A DNA stretch of 64,000 nt from the NCBI GenBank assembly GCA_010015655.1, contig ML976763.1, positions 159,844-223,843 of the forward strand, written 5' to 3'. This document shows, piece by piece, positions 24,579 to 37,352 of this stretch (position 1 is its first letter; the number at the start of each line of letters is the position of its first letter). This DNA comes from Bimuria novae-zelandiae CBS 107.79. Its lineage: Eukaryota; Ascomycota; Dothideomycetes; Pleosporales; Didymosphaeriaceae. Under the pieces are notes generated by a model. The model saw only the letters and a program-made list of their open reading frames with translations, was not told the origin of the DNA and did not search any database. A program made the position numbers and the translations under genes.

Positions 24579-24996
24579 TGTTAAGTCCTAGAAGGATAGC
24601 TAATCCCTATAGGGGTAAGGTTGGTTCTCGGGCAGGAATACTTGGTAGGACGGGAGAGGTTGTAGTAATAGCTTGCGCTTGTCACTGGGGCGTTGGTATC
24701 GAAGGTGTATACAGCACAATCAAATCAACAAGGTTGCTTACTCAGATCCAAACGATAGATTGATAAACAAGATTGAACACGAATGTCATAAGGGTATTCG
24801 TGTCGGTTTATATACAAGAGGATTTCTGTACCATCCATTGTTTTGTTGCCATCCATGGCTGGTGTTGCCATCCATGGCTGGTACAGCCTTGGCTGGATGG
24901 TACATCACGTGACCTCGGTTGCGCAACCCCACCAAGTGTCACCCCCGCTAAGGGCCCGTTGGTCCTCCGCGTCCCATACATGTTCAGATCCTAACA
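24579..24996 (+). repeat. LTR of chromovirus B (left copy)
   Basis: 418 bp. It holds two copies of a 19-bp unit with the core CCATCCATGGCTGGT, while the other LTR has three. Otherwise it differs from 30932-31368 almost only by transitions, the mutated state mostly in the other copy. Confidence 0.92.
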
Positions 24997-25127
24997 TCAC
25001 CTCCCCTCTTCCAGATAGCGTCCTTGGTATCCTCGTTCCGCGCCCCCTAGCTGCAGATACGGTCGTTGCATATAAATACTCGCGTGAGTCGCTGTTTTCG
25101 CGTTCTGGTCTTAGTGCCTTCCTAACC

Positions 25128-25745
25128 ATGCCTAAGGATCCCAAGCCCCGCAAAGCGCGCGCGCCTCGCAAAAAGACTTCGACCTAAGAGCAGCGTAATC
25201 GCATTCGTCGTGTTAAAGGGAGTAGTAAGGAGATGCCTTTCCGCTGCACCCGCTGCAAAAAGCTGAACATTTATTATTTCGTGGATACTGCGTCTGGTCG
25301 TTATGCTGGTTGTATCGCTGCAAGGAGCGAGTGTGAGCTATTTATTCCTAAAGAGGAGTGGGAGAAGGTAGAGGATAAAGAGCGTGAAAAGCAGCTAGAG
25401 TTAGCTCGCGCTAAGGAAGAGACGTTACGTAGTTAATAAGAACTTGCTTGGCATAAGCGTAAGTTATTAGAGATTAAGAGTCGTAAGAGGCTATTCGCGC
25501 GTTAGGATAGGAAATTACTAGATACCCAGGATAAGGTGTAAGAGACGGAGAGCTCGAGTGCAGACGCTCCGTTCTAAGACGATTTCCTCGCTAATCCAGG
25601 CTAGTCACAGGCCAACAATCTCCTTCCTAATCCACTAATAGATCTTCTTCTTAACAAGTTCCTATCTAGTTCTCCTTTAATCGTTCCGGGTTCCTTCTCG
25701 TGGTCTAACAATAGTATTATGCTAATATTTAGCAATAGTTGTTAA
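25128..25745 (+). pseudogene. Antisense accessory gene of chromovirus B (Cys-cluster/coiled-coil protein)
   Basis: The ATG (CCTAACCATG) opens a 206-codon frame running opposite to gag-pol and placed between the chromodomain and the LTR. The N-terminus is basic (KPRKARAPRKK). Then comes FRCTRCKK, followed by C and C at about 18 and 7 residues' spacing (CxxC-x18-C-x7-C), which could bind zinc. IPKEEWEKV and a long Glu/Lys/Arg heptad-like helix follow. The segment 25233-25436 is free of stops; six stops elsewhere all fit C-to-T or G-to-A. The frame at 15076 in chromovirus A is its homologue. Not part of gag-pol; function unknown. Confidence 0.7.
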
Positions 25746-25759
25746 GGTTTGCTTCTAGT

Positions 25760-28700
25760 TCCTATGTGTTTTCTAAGTGTAGATATCCTTTCTACTTAAT
25801 TAAGTAGGTTTGTGACTAATCTGTGTGTCGTAGTATTTTCTCAACTTCGAATTCGGTTTCCTCCTCTAGTTAGTGATAGAAGGTGGTTTCAACTAGTATT
25901 TCAGAGTCTGCTGGTTCCAATCGGTCTATGTAGAATACTAGGTGTATTTTGGCGTCTGGTGGTAATTCCAATCGGTAGTTGACCGGTGATACTTGTTTAG
26001 AAATAAAAAATAGTCCAACCTTAACATAATCCAGTTTCTTGTGCTTTTTCTTCTAGGTTTAAAGATTTTTCGTAAGCAGATATGCTTTATCCCCCTTCTT
26101 TAGCTAAGGTGCCGTTTTTCTTTTTTAGTTTATATAGGAAATGCTTTGCTGTTGAGCTTTCTCGAGGTTCTCTCGGAGTTGTTAATGTATTTCTTTTATT
26201 TTTATAGCCGTGTTGATGGCTTCTTCCGTTCTGATAGTAGTAGGAAATGTCTAATTAAAGAGATGTGGATGTCTTCCGTGGTTCGCATAGAACGGTGTAT
26301 ATCCAGTTGCTGCTAATATCTTATTGTTATATGCTAATTGTGCCATTAGTAATAGGGAAATCTAGTTATTTTTCTGGTTGTTGTAGTAGATGCGTAGGTA
26401 CGTTTCCATTGTTTGATTTATACGTTCTGTTTGTCTATCCGTCTATAGGTAGTAGGCTGTTAATAGTTTTCGTTTTGTTCCAATAAGTGCCGTGAGTGTT
26501 GTCCAGTAGTTTGAAGTAAAGAGTTTGTCTCTATCGCTGATAATTATCTTAGGGATGCCATAATGTCGTATAAGTTAATCTAGGATAAGGAACGCTAGTT
26601 CCGTTGCTGTTATTGCCTTTTTACACGGTAGTAATTCCACGTATTTAGTGAATCTGCATACAATTACCAGTATTGCGTCGTAACTTACTCCGTTTATGGG
26701 ATCTTTTAACTTTAGCAATCCTATGACAAAGTCTATTGCGATGTCTTCCTAAGGTGCTATAAGTATCTAGATAGCTTGCATTTCTCCGTACTTAAGATGT
26801 GTTACGTGTTTATTACGTTGGCATTCTGCATATTTACGTATATAGGTTGCTACTACTTCCTTAATTCCTTTAAAGCTGTAGTTCCTCTAAATTAGTTCCA
26901 CTATCTTTTTAATTCCAGGGTGTCCGTATACAGGGTCGTCGTGGTATTATTATATAACCTCTGTCTGTTGTTCCTTGGGTACTTCTCGTGTGAGTACAAG
27001 GAGTTGATTAAGTTCTGCCGTAGGTTCTAAAGAACCGTCGGGTTTTTGTTTTAGTATCGCGGAGTAGGTTTTTACTTTATCTCCTGTAAGGTCGTGTTGT
27101 TAGCTAAGTGCGTCTGCTCGTCCATTTTCTTTGCCAGGTATGTATACAATCTTAAATTTGTATTATCTAAGCGTTTCTAACCATCTTGCCTGTCTTGGCG
27201 TAAGTTCTTTTATAGTCGTGAAGCGTGTAAGGTTCTTATAATCCATAAAGATCTCGAGTGTAGAGCAGCTAAGAGCGTAGATTCTCTAGTGCTTTAACGT
27301 TTTAATAATTGCGTATAGTTCTTTATCGTGTACGTTATATCGTGCTTCCGTGTCGGTGAATTTGCATGAGTAGTATGCAATAGGGTGCCATTTGCCATTC
27401 TTCTCTTACTTCGCGTAGGCGCCTATCGCGAGGTCACTTGCGTCTGTTTCGATTCGTAGTGGTTTTCCATCCCTAAAGTGGATAAGTACTGGTGGCATAA
27501 TGCATGCGGTTTTTAAGAGTTAGAACGATATTCCACACTCTGCAGTCCATGCGAATAGTGTGTCTTTTCTTATAAGGTTTATAAGTAGTATCGTGATCTT
27601 TGCGTAATCCTTAATAAATTATCGATTGAATCTATAGAATTCCAAGAATTCTTGGATATTCTTTGCTATCTTTAGTATTAGCTAGTTCTTAATACATTTA
27701 ATCTTGTTAGGTGTGACTTTAATTCCTTTTGTGCTAATAACGTGTCCTAGGAATTCGAGTCGTGTTACGTGCTACTTATATTTCTTTAGCTTAATTCTAA
27801 GGTGTGCCTTATCTAATGTAGTTAACACTATCTATACATGCGGAACATGATCTGAATTGTTCTTAGAGTAAACAAGTATATCGTCCATGTATGCGATAAC
27901 AAATATGTCTAGATAGTTATAAAGTACGTAGTTAACTAGTGCTTGGAAGTTTGCCGGTGCGTTAGTGAGTCTAAAAGGCATAACTATGTATTTAAATAGT
28001 CTATAGCGTGACCTAAATACTATCTTCCACTTGTTACCTTCCTTAATTTGTATAAGGTGGTAGCTATCTTGTAAGTCTATTAGTGTAAAGCGTTTGGCTC
28101 TTGAGAGTCAGTCTCTTAATTCTAAGATATTTAGTAGTAGGTATTAATTTTTAATCGTCATGTCGTTAATCTTCTAATAGTTAACATATAGTCGTGGTGT
28201 GCCGTCTTTCTTCATGACAAACATGAAAGGGCTAGCTACTAGTGACTTCGATGGTTGTATGTATCCTTTCGCGAGATTTGTCTTAATAAATTCCTTTTCT
28301 TGCTGGAGTTCTTTTCCAGTCTTGCTATATAGTGGTCTAAAGGGTGGCGTTTTTCCTTCTACTAGGTCTATCGCTAGATCCTAGGGCTAATGTTCTGGAA
28401 GGTTTGCTTTTCCTTCTCTTTCGGTGAACATATGATTCCATGCTCGATAGCATTCCAGAATTTCATGGTTTGTGCTTTCATCCATCTTCTTACGCTCTGT
28501 GACCTGGTGGTTCCTGCCAGCGTCTACCAAGGGTTTCTTCCGTTTTTCGACTGTCCGTCGCGAGACTATAGTGTTGATAGCTCTCTTATCTACTATTAAG
28601 CTCTATTAATGCGTAGGCTTTGCTTGCAATGCATAGTTGCAGCGCTTAAAGAATAGCCTTTTTCTCTCTTAATTAATTGTAGGATTGTGCTTCCTTAACT

Positions 28701-30884
28701 AGGGTAGTCCTAAAATCACGTCGTGATTGGCTTCCTTAATAATATCGAGGGTAATTAATTCCTGGTGTCTATAGATCGTAAGGGTAGTTTCGACCTCGTA
28801 TTTAATCATTGCTTTGCCGGGCATTAGTTGTCCATTCGCGACATAGATAGCATAGGGTATGGCCTTCTTGCGTTTATAGAGTCCTGCTCTATTAAGTGCT
28901 TTTCTTAACACATAGCTTTCCTGTGCTCCTAAGTCCAGCATGGCTTTTATCTATGTTTTTTTAAGCTATACCAGTAGCTTGATTAATGCCTAATCGTTTA
29001 TAGCATTTAGTTCTTTGAAGGCGTTTTCCCTCTTAAGCCTAGGTCTAAAAAAGACATCTTTTCTGTGGGTGGCTTTGCGGGATTAAGGTGTTCTTCCTTC
29101 TTCTTCTCCTAAGGCTGCTGCTGGCCCTTTTCTAGGAGAGCTTCACCATCTTCTTCCTTCGTTACCGTTTTAATCCTAAGAGTTGTAGTCCCTTTCGGTA
29201 TGCGATTGAACCCATGCTTTCCCTTTTTCTCTTTATGTTCCTCATAATCAGGGTGTAAGCATGTTTGCCATTTGTCAGATGCGCATTTTCTATTAACTAG
29301 TAGCAATATTACTTAGTTTAGCGCTTAGTTAAGGTGTGGAAAGTATCGCTTTTCACGTTTATCCTAGAGGTGAACGTCATAATAGGTAATAGGGCAGTTA
29401 AACCACTCCCATTTACATCGTTAGTACGTTTAGGGAAAGTAGCTATATTTCTTAGCTTAGTAATAAATAGTACACTAATCTTCTCCGTAGAGGGTCTATC
29501 GTATGGTCTCATGCGTAGGGTTACGGTGGTCCAGGTCGTACTATGGTTCGTAGTTCGGGCTTTCGTTTGGGTATTTCTTCTTGGGGTCTTCATAGGCGTA
29601 ACGGTGATCTGCCATTTCTCTTGCTGCTTTACTAACCAGGTCGGGTTAGTAAGCATGAAAAAATGCTTCTGCATAGTCTTGTCGTTCTACCGCTGTAAAC
29701 CCGAAGTCTCCTTCTCGAGGTTGGTATTTTTCCAAGAAGTCGAAAACATTCGTCGTCTTACTAGTAATAGGTTTGTTCTAGCTAGGGTAAGGTGTAGGAA
29801 ATCAAGGCATTAGCTCTATCTCTTTCTTATCCAAACCTTTGTATGCATCCTCGTAGAATCGCGAGTTAGGCGAGTCTAATCGCTCTAAGTCCTTGTCCGG
29901 GATATTAGATTGCTTAATAGAGGGTATCACCTGCCATTCTTCGTCAGTTACTTCTATATTATCGACGGTAAGTACGTTTAACTATTTAATAACCTTGTTC
30001 TTAGATCTGCAGTTCCTGGCGATGTGGCCTGGTTTACTACATGTAAAACATTTACGCGTCTTAGTCCCCTATCGTTAGGTTCTATCTAAGATACGTTGGT
30101 TAGGCTTTTAGAAGCCTGTAGCCTTTCCTGTTCCCTTTTCTAGGTTGTTAAACTGGATATCTTCTATAGGTTAGGGTCCGTAGTAGTTGCGTTACTGGCG
30201 TCGAGGTGTTTTCGGCAGCGCTCTATAGACTACAGGTGCCTATTATCTAAAGCTAACGTTCCTCGGGTTCTTGCGTAGCTCTTCCTGCAATGCGAACTAT
30301 TCCCTATTAATGCGGATAGTCTCTTTGTATAGTTCTTTTAAGGTCTCTATTTTTGCACTACTGCGCAGGAGTTCTTCGCGCATATTACGTTTAAGGCCTT
30401 ATTTATACATTATCTTAAGAGATTTATCCTCCTAGTTAAGTTGCACGGCGTACTTGCGGAATTTAGCTATATACTTGGCTACAGATTGTTACTATCGGAT
30501 TGTCTAGATCGCCTGCTTAGCGATAGCAGTTTTATTAGCGATTCTAAACATCTATTAGAGGCATTTCTTAAAGTTGGCGTAGTCCTTAATAATGTTAATA
30601 GTATCTTTGTTACGGTTAATATAGTCTTCATCCTCGTTGTCGTAATCCATGTCTAGGTACTTAACTAAGTAGGGATAGATCTATTCTTCAGCGCTTCCTT
30701 GCATGTAAGTCGCTACGAAGATAACCTTCTTCTTGTCTTTAAGATCTTGGTTCTAGTCAAAGAAGTAGAGGTCTAGCTGTAAAAGCCAGGTATCAAGGAG
30801 GGTACAATTGCTATTATACAAGTTAGGTTTATGCGCCTTGTTCTTGCCATCCCCTATAGGGGTGACATGGTTGTCTGAAGCCAT
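25760..30884 (-). pseudogene. Chromovirus B gag-pol, many stops
   Basis: Starts MASDNHVTPIGDGKNKAHKP at 30884. Landmarks: gag helices; a CCHC knuckle near 30010-30065 (CFTCSKPGHIARNC); an open protease piece at 28941-28699 (MLDLGAQESYVL); a reverse transcriptase at 28.35-27.85 kb with FRLTNAPANFQ and an intact YMDDILVYS (about 27875-27895); an integrase at 26.8-26.4 kb with ID-, SDRD- and TDRQTERINQTME motifs; and a chromodomain near 25880-25760 (EFEVEKIL, SQTYLIK). The stops are RIP-like. Non-functional, though its active-site codons are better kept than in chromovirus A. Confidence 0.88.
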
Positions 30885-30931
30885 AGAAGAGTTAGGGGTC
30901 CTGTTAGTATTTATGTTAAAGGTGTTTAAAA

Positions 30932-31368
30932 TGTTAAGTCCTAGAAGGATAGCTAATCCCTATAGGGGTAAGGTTAGTTCTCGGGCAGGAATGCTTAGTA
31001 GGACGAGAGAGGTTGTAGTAATAGCTTGCGCTTGTCACTAGGGCGTTAGTATCGAAGGTGTGTATAGTATAATCAAATCAACAAGGTTGCTTACTTAGAT
31101 CCAAACGATAGATTAATAAACAAGATTAAACACAAATGCTATAAGGGTATTCGTGTCGGTTTATATACAAGAGGATTTCTGTACCATCCATTATTTTGTT
31201 GCCATCCATGGCTGGTGTTGCCATCCATGGCTGGTACTGCCATCCATGGCTGGTACAGCCTTGGCTGGATGGTACATCACGTGACCTCGGTTGCGCAACC
31301 CCACCAAGTGTCACCCCCGCTGAGGGCCCGTTGGTCCTCCGCGTCCCATACATGTTCAGATCCTAACA
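30932..31368 (+). repeat. LTR of chromovirus B (right copy)
   Basis: 437 bp; 19 bp longer than its partner because of one extra copy of the 19-bp unit. G-to-A and C-to-T changes relative to the left copy. Followed by CTTTT. Confidence 0.92.
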
Positions 31369-31373
31369 CTTTT

Positions 31374-32435
31374 ATAGTACTTTTATATTTACTAAGGCTT
31401 ATACTTGCGCTAGTTATTATATTTATTATTAAGCGCTATATTACTACTTAGTTTTAAATTAATAACTATATTTATAGCGTTATTTATAGAGGCCTGCGCT
31501 GCCTTTAGCTAGCGTAAAATTAGCTATAAAAGCTTATACCTACGCTAAACCTGCTAAAAGATAGTATACATAGTAGTTAGCTAGCTATCCTTCTCGCGCT
31601 AATCGTTATTATAGTATATTTTATAGTATAGGTAGAGGAGTATAGTAATAAAGTAGTGTAATAACTTATTAAACTTACTGGTAATAATTAGTCAGCTTAT
31701 ATATAGTAGCGCGTACGTTAATAGCGAGATAATTTTTAGAAGCATTATAGACTTTAAAGTTAATTAATTTAAACGTAGTTATAAGATTCTTGTAGGTGCT
31801 AAGTAAGTATTTAAATATAGGTATAATTTTATAAATAGCACAATAGTTACTAGACTTACTTTTCCCTTTACGACGCTTATAAGCAAGCTTTAGTAATTTT
31901 AGTACTTAAAAATAATTAATAATAACTTACTAATTAGTAGTAGCTAAGCTATTAAAACGTATTTATAACGGTACTCTATTAATTAGCTAGTAGTTATACT
32001 ATATAGTAAGATTATTATTAGCGTTAGCTTACTAGATAGAGTAGTTAATATATAAACTAATAGTAGCGTATAGCTTAATAGCTCTTCTAATATATAACTA
32101 TAGGCTTAATAAGCTATTTAATTAGGAATTATAGTATAATTAGTAGCCTATAATTTGCGTAGCGCTAAAAATCCTTTAATAAAACGTACTATTATAGTAT
32201 TTTAATATAGCTAATAATTATAAATAATATACCTAAAGGTTCTTTTCAGCGTTTAGCCTTTATAAACGCTGCCTTATCTATCGCTACTAATAAAGTATTA
32301 TTATATAACTCTTTATTTTTACTAAAGATAACAAACTAGCTATTAAAATTAAGTATATAGTAATTATATTGTATACTACACTTTATCATGTTAAAATTAT
32401 AGATTTTTACTAATTAAATAATAGCGTAATTATTA
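31374..32435. other. AT-rich RIP relic, possible transposase remains on minus strand
   Basis: Very TpA-rich. Read on the minus strand it gives broken stretches with some protein-like character (near 32350-32100, for example AFIKAK, EPLGILFI), which might come from a hAT-like transposase. The match is too weak to name. It continues the 24127-24573 segment across chromovirus B. Confidence 0.3.
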
Positions 32436-32440
32436 AAAGC

Positions 32441-32695
32441 TGTTCAATGGACTATACTAAGCCAAGCATATCGCGATATGATAGGGCTAGATAGTTGTAC
32501 GATGGTACGGGTGAGAAAAGGGTCTGGTATTCAAGTCTTGTCTGTCTATTCTACGTACGGAGGAAAGGGGGTTATAAGAATTAATGCTCGCACATGGTAA
32601 CTATGGTCTGTGCCTTTGCCTGTGCGGTATTACATAACTATTGTTACCTGTCTTAAGACATTGTATTAGGTAGCTGCCCGTACTGCGTACGGACA
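32441..32695. repeat. Solo LTR, 255 bp
   Basis: TGTTCAATGG...TGCGTACGGACA with AAAGC on both sides (32436-32440 and 32696-32700). Normal base composition inside an AT-rich surround. Its last 11 bases (GCGTACGGACA) also end the segment at 43270-43504. Confidence 0.8.
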
Positions 32696-32812
32696 AAAGC
32701 TATATTATTAAGCTTAAAGGCGCCTAATTAATAACTATATATACTAAACTTTTATAAAATTTATATAATAGCGTTTTGAATTACTTCGCTAGCGTAGCTA
32801 CATATTAGCTAT

Positions 32813-33037
32813 TGTCCGATTATATAGCCTCTATCTGTTGTGGATATAAGGCTAGAGCACTCTCTCTTTTGTACTATTCTAAATAGGGCTAGCGCTGCAG
32901 CGGCACTTATTTGGAGCCTCGCACACATCTGCATTCCAGGAACACATAGAACACGAACATTATCAATTAATCATCACATCTATTAAATTCTTATCATTGC
33001 ATTATCTTAAAGTGATAGAACACTATTAAATCTAACA
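32813..33037 (+). repeat. Left LTR of copia 2
   Basis: 225 bp. It matches 42598-42821 with mostly transitions plus a few small changes near CATTCCAG. Confidence 0.9.
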
Positions 33038-33435
33038 ATTAAGAGTCTTATTACCTCCGCCAAGCTAATTGCAATGGCCCTATCGACCCTTAGAGATCCT
33101 ATAGTGATCCTAACTAACTACACGAACTACACACCGTGGCTAAACTAGTTAAAAACAAAATCCTAATTCCTAAAGGTCTAGAACATTATCAACCCAGCGC
33201 TGATAGATAAACCAAGACAGAAACCCGCAATGCCGATACCTCCCGCGATAGGTAACTACCAGCCAAGCACGGCGTATACGACTGCGAATCTGAACAATAT
33301 GCCAACAATGCCCTCACATCTATCGACGGCAGGCGCGAAAGCATACAAAGACAATAGCGATTATCACAAAGGATAGCTAGAAATATATAAGATTATAGAT
33401 CGCGAATACCAAGAGGAACAGGTTAGCCTAAACTA

Positions 33436-35269
33436 ACGTGTTTCACCACTCAGTGAGCCACACCACTCAGTGAGCCACCCCACCAAAATCGCAAACGCGT
33501 CTTCTTGCAATAGCTCCACAACCACGCGATAAAATATATAGAAAATAGATCTATTTAATGCGCGTTATCTAATAGTACACTAAGTTCTTTTGTAACCTTA
33601 TTCGTGGCACCTGCTGCAGGTTGGTGGTGCTCGAGGCCTACTTGGCTGCCCCGCCTGCTCTACCTGCTGGAGCACCCTTTTGGCCTCTGCAGCAAGCAAT
33701 TGACCTTCCTCTACCCGCAGAGCTCCTCCACGGGCTATATACTATTGGCGCTGTTGCCCCTTGCGCTATTGGCGCTAACTTGCCTATTAAAGCTTCTTAT
33801 TCTCCTCTATAAGAATCGTTGCTGAATTCATCGCAAGCTAACAACCTTTAACAAGCTAGCAGATAGCCTAGCTAGTAGGGCTCTAAGATAGGCAATTAAG
33901 ACAACTCTAAATAAGTTAAGCTTGCTACTCTAGCTAAGTAATAGTATACGGTGTCTCTACTATTTATATAACCTTAGCGTTAGCTACCGTCCCTAGCGGA
34001 GAAGGCGTCCTAACTATTATTAGTAATAACAGGACGCGTTCTTAACAAGCTAGGACTAGCCCTAACGCCTAGAAGCTAGCCTAAATATTCTACTCTAAGA
34101 AGACTATCCCTCTAATACTTAGATAGATCTATAGAAAGTCCTACTTATTAATATAAAAGACGCGTTATCGCGCAAGCTTAGACACCTAATAGCTATACGC
34201 AATCTTAAGAGGCAAAAAGTAGCCTATATTAAGTAGTTATAAGAGGTGCAACGTATGTAGTAGTATATAGAGCGTGATAATTTTGCTCTCTCTATAGAAC
34301 TGGTCAAACTTAGGCGTTGCGTGGCTACCGTAGCCGTCAAGGATGAGCAGCTAGTAGACCCCTACTATATAAGCCTCTATATGTTAGTAGAAGTACTTTA
34401 CCCACTTAAGGCCAAGCTTATTAGTTGTCTAGCCGTTGTCGCTAACAGCGATAACCTAGCTAGGTAAGAGGCCTTAATACTAGCTCGCTTAGTAGAGCTT
34501 TCCTTATAGGATTATAAATAGTAGGATTAACTAGCTAGACAGGTTAATACACTTAATTACTATTACCTACTTATAATTACCTAGCTATATAGTAACTGCG
34601 CGGCTAACTATCTTAGAGCTTATAATAACTTTTAAGGTTATAGCGATCCCTATTATAAAGCTAGTCTTATTAAAGTTATAGATATCTAAGTTAAAGATAC
34701 TATATAACTAACGCGTCTTATTTACAAGCTTAAACTACGCGTAAATTATAATTAGGTCCTTAGATTTTACGCGCTAAGAGTAGAATTTCCTATTCTACTT
34801 TATCTAGAGCTTTAGCTAAGCTTTAATAAAGCGCGACATCTAGTTCTTACTAACTAGCTAAGGAGGGGGCTCTTAGCCGCGCGCGGCGAGTAGATAGTTT
34901 ACTATTTACTATATATTAATAATATAGGGTAGAAATCCGCGTTAGTTAAAGTCTAGGATCTAATCTACTAGAGCGCGCTCCTCTATAGGGTGTAGCTTTC
35001 GTTTCTAAGCGTTAGTAGTAGCCTAAGGTAAAGTACCTAGAACGCGTTAGCGGAGGGTTAATTAGTTAACTTAATAAAGTTTACTAGTATATTAGTAGCT
35101 TAAAATCTATTTATTTTAAATCGCGTACTTTAATAGAGCAAGTCTACCTTCTTTTTAAGCCTGCTAGGCTTGTTGGGCGGGCGGCATTACGAGAGTTATA
35201 AGAAGACGCGTCGCGATTTTGGTGGGGTGGCTCACTAAGTGGTGTGGCTCACTGAGTAGTGAAACACGT
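33436..35269 (-). mobile_element. Fot1-like DNA transposon B, RIP-decayed
   Basis: 1834 bp with 57-bp inverted repeats (33436-33492 and 35213-35269, beginning ACGTGTTTCAC) and TA on both sides. Each TIR holds a 17-bp motif twice (33447-33463 and 33464-33480, CACTCAGTGAGCCAC..). It is inserted in copia 2 gag. The transposase is on the minus strand with DDE_1 remains (ILDGYGSHATPKFDQF at about 34365-34315) and a basic, Gln/Ala-rich C-terminus ending in a Cys knuckle (CSRCHE-GYKRTQC-like, near 33600). It belongs to a different family from Fot1-like A. Confidence 0.88.
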
Positions 35270-37102
35270 TAAGTAGTTACTATTATCTAATTAACAGTTT
35301 CTGCGCATCTCCAGAACAACTACTACCTCCTAGATTAATTAATTAGGTAGTGAATTAACAACCTTATAATTATAGTTAGGGTAGACCTGCAAGACAAATA
35401 CAGACGATTAAGGGCAAGATACTAAGAAGCCCTTAAGCTAATAAGAATAGCCAGATTATGGGCTATATAGCTATCTAAGTATAATTATGCAGCCACAGAA
35501 GCAGAGACTAATTAGGTCCTAGAGCTTTAAAGGCTAGACTTAGTTAAAGAAGACTTTATAAAGGCAGTTATCCATGTCGCACCTATGTAGGTAACGACCT
35601 TCTAGTAATATAGAAGCAAGGATGTAGCTGTCTTACGAAAGCACATAATAAAACTCTTCTAAGACTACATAATCCTGCAGCACCTAATTAAGGGTAAATA
35701 AAAGGGCGCTTTTACTACTGCAGGTTCATCTCTCGCTAACGGTGGTAAATCCACCCAGGCTATAGACAGGGACGCCTCTCTTGTAGATAAAGCAGTAACA
35801 TTAAAATATTAAGGTAGACCTCGTAAATAACGAAATAATAGTTAACGTACCAGAGCCAAGCGGTCCGCGATTACAGACAATAAGCTAGCGATAGCTAGTG
35901 GCCTTAAGTGCCCTACTTATAAATAACGCTATAGTCTACAAGACTACTTCTACGCTTTCCTAGACAAATAACTAGAATAGTTTAGGCTAAAGCCGAGCAT
36001 GGTTGCCCTAATTAAGTTTAGGCTAGAGAATGACCCTGCGCTTTAAGAAAGCCTAAGGATAATAAAGAGGGCTAGATTATAGGTACCTACAATTAAATTA
36101 TCGCATACTCCCACTCTAACTTAAATTACTAAGGCTAATAATGAGTAACTAGATAGACGCAAGATTACTAAAATCCTAGCAAGCTTTAACGCCGCATCTT
36201 TCTACACTAAATTAAACACATACCTATTGCGATGCTTAGCTATACTTAATTTAGGTATAACCTACTATGTCTTTAACGACATCGATCGCTTTGTCTTATA
36301 CCAGCCACCAGCGCCAGGAGACTTCATATAGGCAAGGAATACATAAATATAAATTAAAGGATACGAGAGGGTCTATCTTAATATATAGAGTATAAGCGGT
36401 AATTAAACAATATAGCTAGATAATATAGCCTATTACCCTAATTTGCTCTGCAACCTTATATCGTTCTAATTACTCCGGAGGCAAGGCCTTTAGTGGGACA
36501 TAAGGGTAGACCTAACAACTCTAAAGAGAAGAGACAATACTATGCTAGCAGAACTCTAAGAATTATATAGATAATAGGTGTTAGAACATAGAATAAGGCT
36601 AGTAAGTAGTATTCCTACTAATGCTGCGCACGCCACTTACAAGACTAATACACGCACTAAATAAAGACCGCAGAAGGCAAACGCATAGACCTAGCACTAG
36701 TAATTAAGCTATCTAGGCCCTTAGGCCCTCGAACACCTCGTGCAGCAATCTAAGGGGGTAAGGATTAAAGGTCTCCCTACTATAAAATGTGACGCCTGCG
36801 GTAAAGCAAAACTAAAATGGCAAATACGCCGGCAAGCCAGGGAGCAAACTAAAGGCCCTGGCGAGCGAGTCGCAATAGACTTTTATAACTATAAAGCAGA
36901 CAGCTTAATAAGAGAGAAGAGCTAAATACTAATTACTAATTAATTCTCCGGCTTCGCATGGGACTTCTACTTTAAGGATAACCGCCCAGCATGCTTAATT
37001 ATTAAATTACTTAGCACTTTTGTATAGTTTATAAAAGTATAATACAACATTATAGTAAAAGTAATTAAATCTAACAACAAGATCTTCTTTATTAAGGTAG
37101 AC

Positions 37103-37352
37103 TGTCTGCACTGCCTCGCCTTCCGCGCTAAGGGAACTATGTAACCCAATCATACCCTTATACCCCCTCACTTCCAGTTAACCTAATACTGTACCGAAAC
37201 CCCTTCGCCTCCACACTACCTGGTACTCGCTCACATCCACGAGAACTGGAAGGAAGGTATATAGAACTATTACAGAATACATAGATAATACAGACACTAG
37301 ATACTAAAGACAGAGAGTTACTTATTCATTCCTTGCTACCTGTGAACCGACA
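37103..37352 (+). repeat. Left LTR of the gag-only element
   Basis: 250 bp, less RIP-mutated than the interior. Confidence 0.92.

Larger units (their letters stand above)
24579..31368 (-). mobile_element. Ty3/gypsy chromovirus B, complete in structure, RIP-decayed
   Basis: LTRs at 24579-24996 (418 bp) and 30932-31368 (437 bp) both start TGTTAAGTCCTAGAAGG and end CAGATCCTAACA. CTTTT on both sides (24574-24578 and 31369-31373) is the target duplication. Gag-pol runs on the minus strand from 30884 and ends in a chromodomain. A separate gene runs on the plus strand at 25128-25745. The left LTR and the adjacent antisense gene are less mutated than the pol region. Confidence 0.93.

Noticed and set aside
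33604..33825. GC-rich plus-strand open frames of 63-73 codons
   Set aside because: They are antisense to the Ala/Gln-rich C-terminal part of the Fot1-like B transposase and have no features of their own.
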